Source: Branchiostoma floridae (lineage: Eukaryota; Chordata; Leptocardii; Amphioxiformes; Branchiostomatidae). Taken from it: a DNA stretch of 64,000 nt. Positions 60,401-64,000 of this stretch are shown piece by piece; the first letter of the stretch is position 1, and each line of letters opens with the position of its first letter. A program made the position numbers and the translations under genes. The notes beneath the pieces were generated by a model. The model was not told the origin of the DNA. It was given only the letters and a program-made list of their open reading frames with translations, and ran no database searches. Location of the stretch: NCBI RefSeq assembly GCF_000003815.2, contig NC_049981.1, forward strand, positions 4,857,021 through 4,921,020, written 5' to 3'.

Positions 60401-61192
60401 AAAAACAGGCAATTTCAGGTTGGGTCCCCTGGCGGCTTTCTTTCCCATCGCAACTTACTTTCAAACCACAAATTGCATGCAGCTGATTTACTAATATCTG
60501 TGCACTGTATCGTTTTTGTTTTTAAGTAAGGACAAACACCACACCTGAAACCTGGTCGGCGGGTGGCAAGCGTCACTAGTGGTCTGCGTGGCGTCACCGA
60601 CGTACCCACTCTTACACAGCTCACAGTCTCTCCCCTCCGTACCATGCTGGCAGTTCTGTCATATAATATAGAAGCCTTTGGTTGATAATGACATAACTGT
60701 TTCGTTGAAGAGGTCTGACAGCACATATTGATCACGGAGAATGACCTAGTCTCAATCTCGCGAGAGAATACGAGACTAGGTCAGGCTTGCTTAGATCATC
60801 ATTGCGTAGATCACAAATTCGTCTTCTTCTTCTTCTTTCGTATATTTTTAAAAGATCATAACTGTTTCAAGGTCACTGTTACCAAGGAGCTGGTGACGTT
60901 GTTTTTACCTTCGGTTCTTCCTTGCTGGTTGTTTCCTTACAATATACAATGCCCTATCTGGGTGACAACAAGTTGAGAAAAATGCCATCTAGTGACGATT
61001 GTGCAACTGATCAAGTAGATATCGCTTTCAAACATACCCAATTTACAGTTCTCTGCATAACTTTCCCAATTATTTACTAGCCTTCCCATGAAATATACAA
61101 TAGACGATGATATAACGATAAATGAAATTTACTTACCAGACAACGTCCATTGAACGGATCCCGCTCAGAGGAGTGGCCGTAACAAGCGATTT
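57408..61192 (-). CDS. Laminin-type EGF protein with cysteine-rich segment and helical tail, partial
   Basis: Exons were read from splice signals and phase: 61137-61192, 60545-60655, 60091-60233, 59533-59574, 57790-58006, and a last exon from 57440. The first two give a laminin EGF-like module: CYGHSSERDPFNGRCL joined to NCQHGTEGRDCELCKSGYV and GDATQ. The cysteine usual after GHSS is arginine here. The third exon adds six cysteines (CHLIYMGEFCYRC; YCGRCPC). The fifth encodes a leucine-rich, probably helical stretch (LWHRLRSVADLSQRL; LLSSLQSLT). In phase, the last exon stops after about ten residues (57408-57410); another frame of it is cysteine-rich (MKCECCDVFCPLW) and open to 57334. Upstream exons are not identified. 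It is probably extracellular; the domain order matches no laminin I know. Confidence 0.65.
58883..59472. mobile_element. Foldback DNA element in an intron of the laminin-EGF gene
   Basis: The left end AAGGCCCCTTCACACGAGAG pairs with two right ends. The close one at 59268-59363 gives about 95 bp of imperfect inverted repeat, including GCCGTCAGAATGAAAATTCT. The outer one at 59453-59472 reads AGGGCCTTCACACTGAAAC when reversed. This suggests either a nested pair or an element with a duplicated end. No transposase was found. Confidence 0.65.
60742..60783. repeat. 42-bp hairpin with nested palindrome
   Basis: The stem is TGACCTAGTCTC with its exact complement. The 18-base loop itself contains the palindrome TCTCGCGAGA. 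It sits in the intron just upstream of the 60545-60655 exon. No flanking duplication was seen. Confidence 0.8.
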
Positions 61193-61239
61193 CTGAAGTA
61201 AAAAAGAGATTGCCTTAGATGATAGTGCAAGTTCTAGGA

Positions 61240-61340
61240 ATGTTGTATGGGCAAGGTCTTTGTTATGACTGGGCCGGAGATCAAACCGACCTACCGAACG
61301 TAAGGTAATCACTCGCCCCATTAGCATGATTGGACCATTT
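61240..61340 (-). repeat. SINE head fragment
   Basis: On the minus strand it matches only the tRNA-like head of the SINE family (GGGGCGAGTG; degenerate B box GTTTGATCTCC; then GGCCCAGTCATAACAAAGAC). The body is missing, so this is a truncated copy. Confidence 0.6.
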
Positions 61341-61639
61341 TAGGGGTGACTTAGAAATGCATGATAGTTGATAGATAACCTTAATCTCAACACCTTACTT
61401 TTTATGTCGTAGCTCCGAACTTGATCTACATGATGATTTTACAGGAAGTGTTGAAACTTCGTGCCTTTAAGTTAAGTGGAAACAGATGAACGGTTTCTTT
61501 GCAATTCTTTCACGTAAACAAAGTATCTTTACAGTTTATCCATTGCTCCTTTATATGCTAAGAGAAGAAGAGACACGCACACTTATCACGGAGGTAACAA
61601 GACTACTCCATGCGCCATAAGGCCAAGATTTAAGTTAGG

Positions 61640-62026
61640 TTAAGTTTAAGTCCTCCCCGCACCAAATGGTACATCGGGCGGCGCCCCCATCTCCGTTTCA
61701 TTAACCTTGTGCAATCACTTTGTCAGGGGCCGGACAAGTCCACTGGTAGTGGTGTGTGTTGAGTAATCTCCAAGCAGATCCTACGGTGCCATTAGATAGT
61801 ATCAAAGCTAGCCAAGGAGTATAGCCGACCAAAGGGAACTCCCTTTGACTGGCTATACTCCTTGACCAGCTTTGAAAGTTCGATACCATCTTATGGCACC
61901 GTAAGATCTGCTTGGAGATTATGTGTTGAGTGTTAAGCAGAGAAAACCGTATGTTTTAAAGTCTTAAGTATGATTTGGCCGTCGATCGAAGTTACGACCC
62001 ACCGAATGCACTGGTTAGGCCAAGCC
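61640..62026 (-). repeat. SINE copy interrupted by a MITE
   Basis: Body words (CCGCACCAAATGG, GGCGGCGCCC, GGTAGTGGTGTGTGTT) and head words (GGCCGTCGATCGAAG, CACCGAATGCACTGG) of the family lie on either side of a 158-bp insert at 61764-61921. Confidence 0.75.
61764..61921. mobile_element. 158-bp MITE with 9-bp target duplication
   Basis: The termini TAATCTCCAAGCAGATC and their complement extend into a foldback of about 70 bp per arm. It is flanked by TGTGTTGAG on both sides (61755-61763 and 61922-61930). It inserted into an existing SINE. A 9-bp duplication is typical of Mutator-like elements; that assignment is by duplication length only. Confidence 0.85.
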
Positions 62027-62309
62027 TTATCGGAATTAAACCCCTTACACATGAAAGCCTAAGAACCCGCCGACAGTTGCACTTCTTACGGCGATAAGAC
62101 ATAAGTCGTCTTAAGTCTCATGATCTGGTTCCACTTAAGAACTCGCACCAAAGGTTATCATGCGGAAATATGGGAGACCGGAGACGAGGCGATAACGCGA
62201 TGTGGATAATCACCTACGGAACGTGAAACTAGTATTTGTTTGTTACACATTACCGGTAAACGTTAACACACTCACGCACACGGAGAGAGACACGCACAAA
62301 CACAGACAG

Positions 62310-62317
<8 letters not shown>

Positions 62318-62348
<31 letters not shown>
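62318..62348. repeat. (GA)n microsatellite
   Basis: There are about 15 GA units, preceded by imperfect GA/CA repeats from 62280. Nothing else was recognised between 62030 and 62810. Confidence 0.95.
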
Positions 62349-62349
<1 letters not shown>

Positions 62350-62817
62350 GCCAATACAGTACAGCGGGTATCTCATTCGACTGCGCCAAATTCCGCCAGC
62401 CTAGCGAATTTCCCTTGAGGAGCCCTTGAGGTCACAATGGCGTGAGTTGCGTATGACGAGCGAGTTTAATAAATGTAACACAGTGTTCCCCATAACCTAA
62501 AAACCAATACATGTATACAAGTTACAACGGTATGTATCTCCGCAAACACACCCGATTTAAGATCCCATCCGAGAGGGCACCCCTAGCCGACGCTAGGTAC
62601 ATATACTCATTTTCAACTGAGTCGAGTGAGATATAAACAGGAGTAAAATGAGTTTCCCAGGGAGTCAGTGCTCATTGCGACCTGCCAGGAATAACGCACA
62701 ATTCCATCAACAACAGCCGCTTGAGCCTTGAACGGGGACATCTAGCGATACCAACAGGGAAAACAATTAGTTTTTCTATGTCTACGCTATTCTTCTTTAC
62801 GTCTACGCAATTCTATG

Positions 62818-63174
62818 CACCTTTCTCACGCGGCGGCCATAATAGATCTAAAACTTGTTCAATGAGGCAAACAAAAGACTGTCTATCATAATTAGCAGTT
62901 CAACCAATAATAGTCTGCCAATTAGGAAAGCGACCAATAAGAGAATAGCTGCATGTCCGTCAAATAGTTGCATTATTATGTTTTTATTTTGCATCTCTTA
63001 ATGGACTATGGGATCAGTCTACGCTACTCTAAATTGCTATATCTTTTGGTGCATAACACTAGTTATAATATCTATAATTTGATCCTATATTGTGCTGATT
63101 TTAGAAATAAGTGTTGTCTGTTTGCCTCATTGACCTCGTCTTCAAACTATCATGGCTGCCACGTGAGAAAGGTG
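62818..63174. mobile_element. Foldback element with about 60-bp imperfect inverted ends
   Basis: The left end runs CACCTTTCTCACGCGGCGGC through CAATGAGGCAAACA. The right end runs TGTTTGCCTCATTGAC through CATGGCTGCCACGTGAGAA then AGGTG. Identity between the ends is roughly 75%, so it is an old element. Inside, CCAAT occurs twice (62894 on and 62932 on). Confidence 0.55.
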
Positions 63175-64000
63175 AATAAGACCATAGATGCATTAAGTGC
63201 TACTGAACCAACCCTGTAATGTGTCTCAATGGAGTGGTACGCTCATTTATTAGAACCTGTTACCGAGGAAACGGAACCTGGTTCGAATGTTCTGCCTTGC
63301 AAGTTGGACGACACGACGAGGGTGGGCGCCAAGCCGGTGTAACATCCAAAACCATACCCCTGAACAATCTGCACCCCAGTTTATTCTGTCTGGTGGTACA
63401 CTTTAGCCTGTTACATCTCTGCCTTGAGTTGTTCAAAATGTAGGGCCCAATTTTGTAATATTTGAAAACTGTTAGGCAGATTACTGTCCTCGAACGTAAA
63501 TGTACAAGCTGCAACGGGAGAGGTCCATTCTTCAACACGGGTCCAAATGTCGACAGGTTTTAAAAATCATTGTTGCGGATGAATGCATAAATGTTATGAG
63601 TTTTTTGGTGACCCATTGGCATTAACGTCAATCCTTTAAAAGTTCTGCTAAATGTTGGTTTACAGTGATAGGTAAAGGCACAACAACAACACAAACAATT
63701 CTAGAGCAATAAAAGAACCCGACACACAATCGAAAAAAGTAGGTGTGCTTTGCTGAAGTGAATACATGAGCCATTATGACGTCGCATTGGATTACTAGGT
63801 ACGGGTAACAAGCGTCATGCCTCGCTTCAGTTGAGGTCTGTCCTACAAGGAGAAAAAGAATAATTGAGAGACCTTGAGAGTTTATTTGCAAAATCATGCC
63901 CGAAGGCTAATTGCACGTACTGTCTCGAAATAAGAGTAGAGTTTTTCAGTACATAACATTGGTTTCTAATCTACTGCAAGGTGCTAAGTTTACTATTGTA
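63175..64000. other. Right-edge stretch, nothing certain
   Basis: The minus-strand frame at 63628-63897 opens with a hydrophobic, signal-like stretch (LSIILFLLVGQTS) but has no domain, and a possible splice acceptor falls inside it. It could be an upstream exon of the minus-strand laminin-EGF gene or chance. No other feature was seen. Confidence 0.3.

Overview
This is nuclear DNA from a multicellular animal, not a microbe. The genes have GT-AG introns, families typical of animals (BTB-BACK-kelch adaptors, an SLC22-type transporter, a laminin-EGF protein), tRNA-derived SINEs, 5'-truncated non-LTR retrotransposons and many miniature inverted-repeat elements. The gene mix and the repeat style suggest amphioxus (Branchiostoma). 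That is recognition from memory and has not been checked by any search.

Region 1 (1-1056) is unique flank with a 53-bp minisatellite. Region 2 (about 1057-30069) is one very large inverted repeat: a left arm (1057-15036) and a right arm (15583-30069) meet at a 546-N gap. The arms are about 99% alike where they align but differ by discrete insertions. The left arm has a 2.47-kb CACTA-like transposon and a 33-bp hairpin with a 7-bp target duplication. The right arm has a 32-bp hairpin of the same kind, a 28-bp tandem duplication and a roughly 2.95-kb block replacing about 55 bp. I find no convincing protein-coding gene in the arms. They hold SINEs, a tRNA-like sequence, a palindrome array and chance ORFs.

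Region 3 (30170-35340) is a repeat-rich spacer with a 1.1-kb foldback element flanked by TTAA, degenerate tandem repeats, a small hairpin and a decayed reverse-transcriptase fragment.

Region 4 (36061-51686) is a BTB-kelch (KLHL-type) cluster. It has one complete gene on the minus strand (called KLHL-A, with a sequence gap in its last exon), one minus-strand last exon without its 5' exons (KLHL-B), and two complete 577-residue genes on the plus strand (KLHL-C and KLHL-D). C and D have five exons of identical lengths and phases. The exons for the BTB domain are nearly identical between paralogues, silent sites included. The kelch exon is strongly diverged, as expected if the Cullin-3-binding part is kept uniform while the substrate-binding part diversifies.

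Region 5 (52233-56270) holds an inverted pair of about 900-bp tandem-repeat blocks carrying paired octamer motifs, and two exons of an SLC22-like transporter, broken up by gaps. Region 6 (57330-61192) is a minus-strand gene read from splice signals and consistent phases. It encodes a laminin-type EGF module, a second cysteine-rich segment and a predicted helical tail. Region 7 (61200-64000) holds SINE copies, a 158-bp MITE with a 9-bp target duplication, a GA microsatellite and a foldback element. Exon boundaries, target-site duplications and stems were read by eye. No alignment or search was run.
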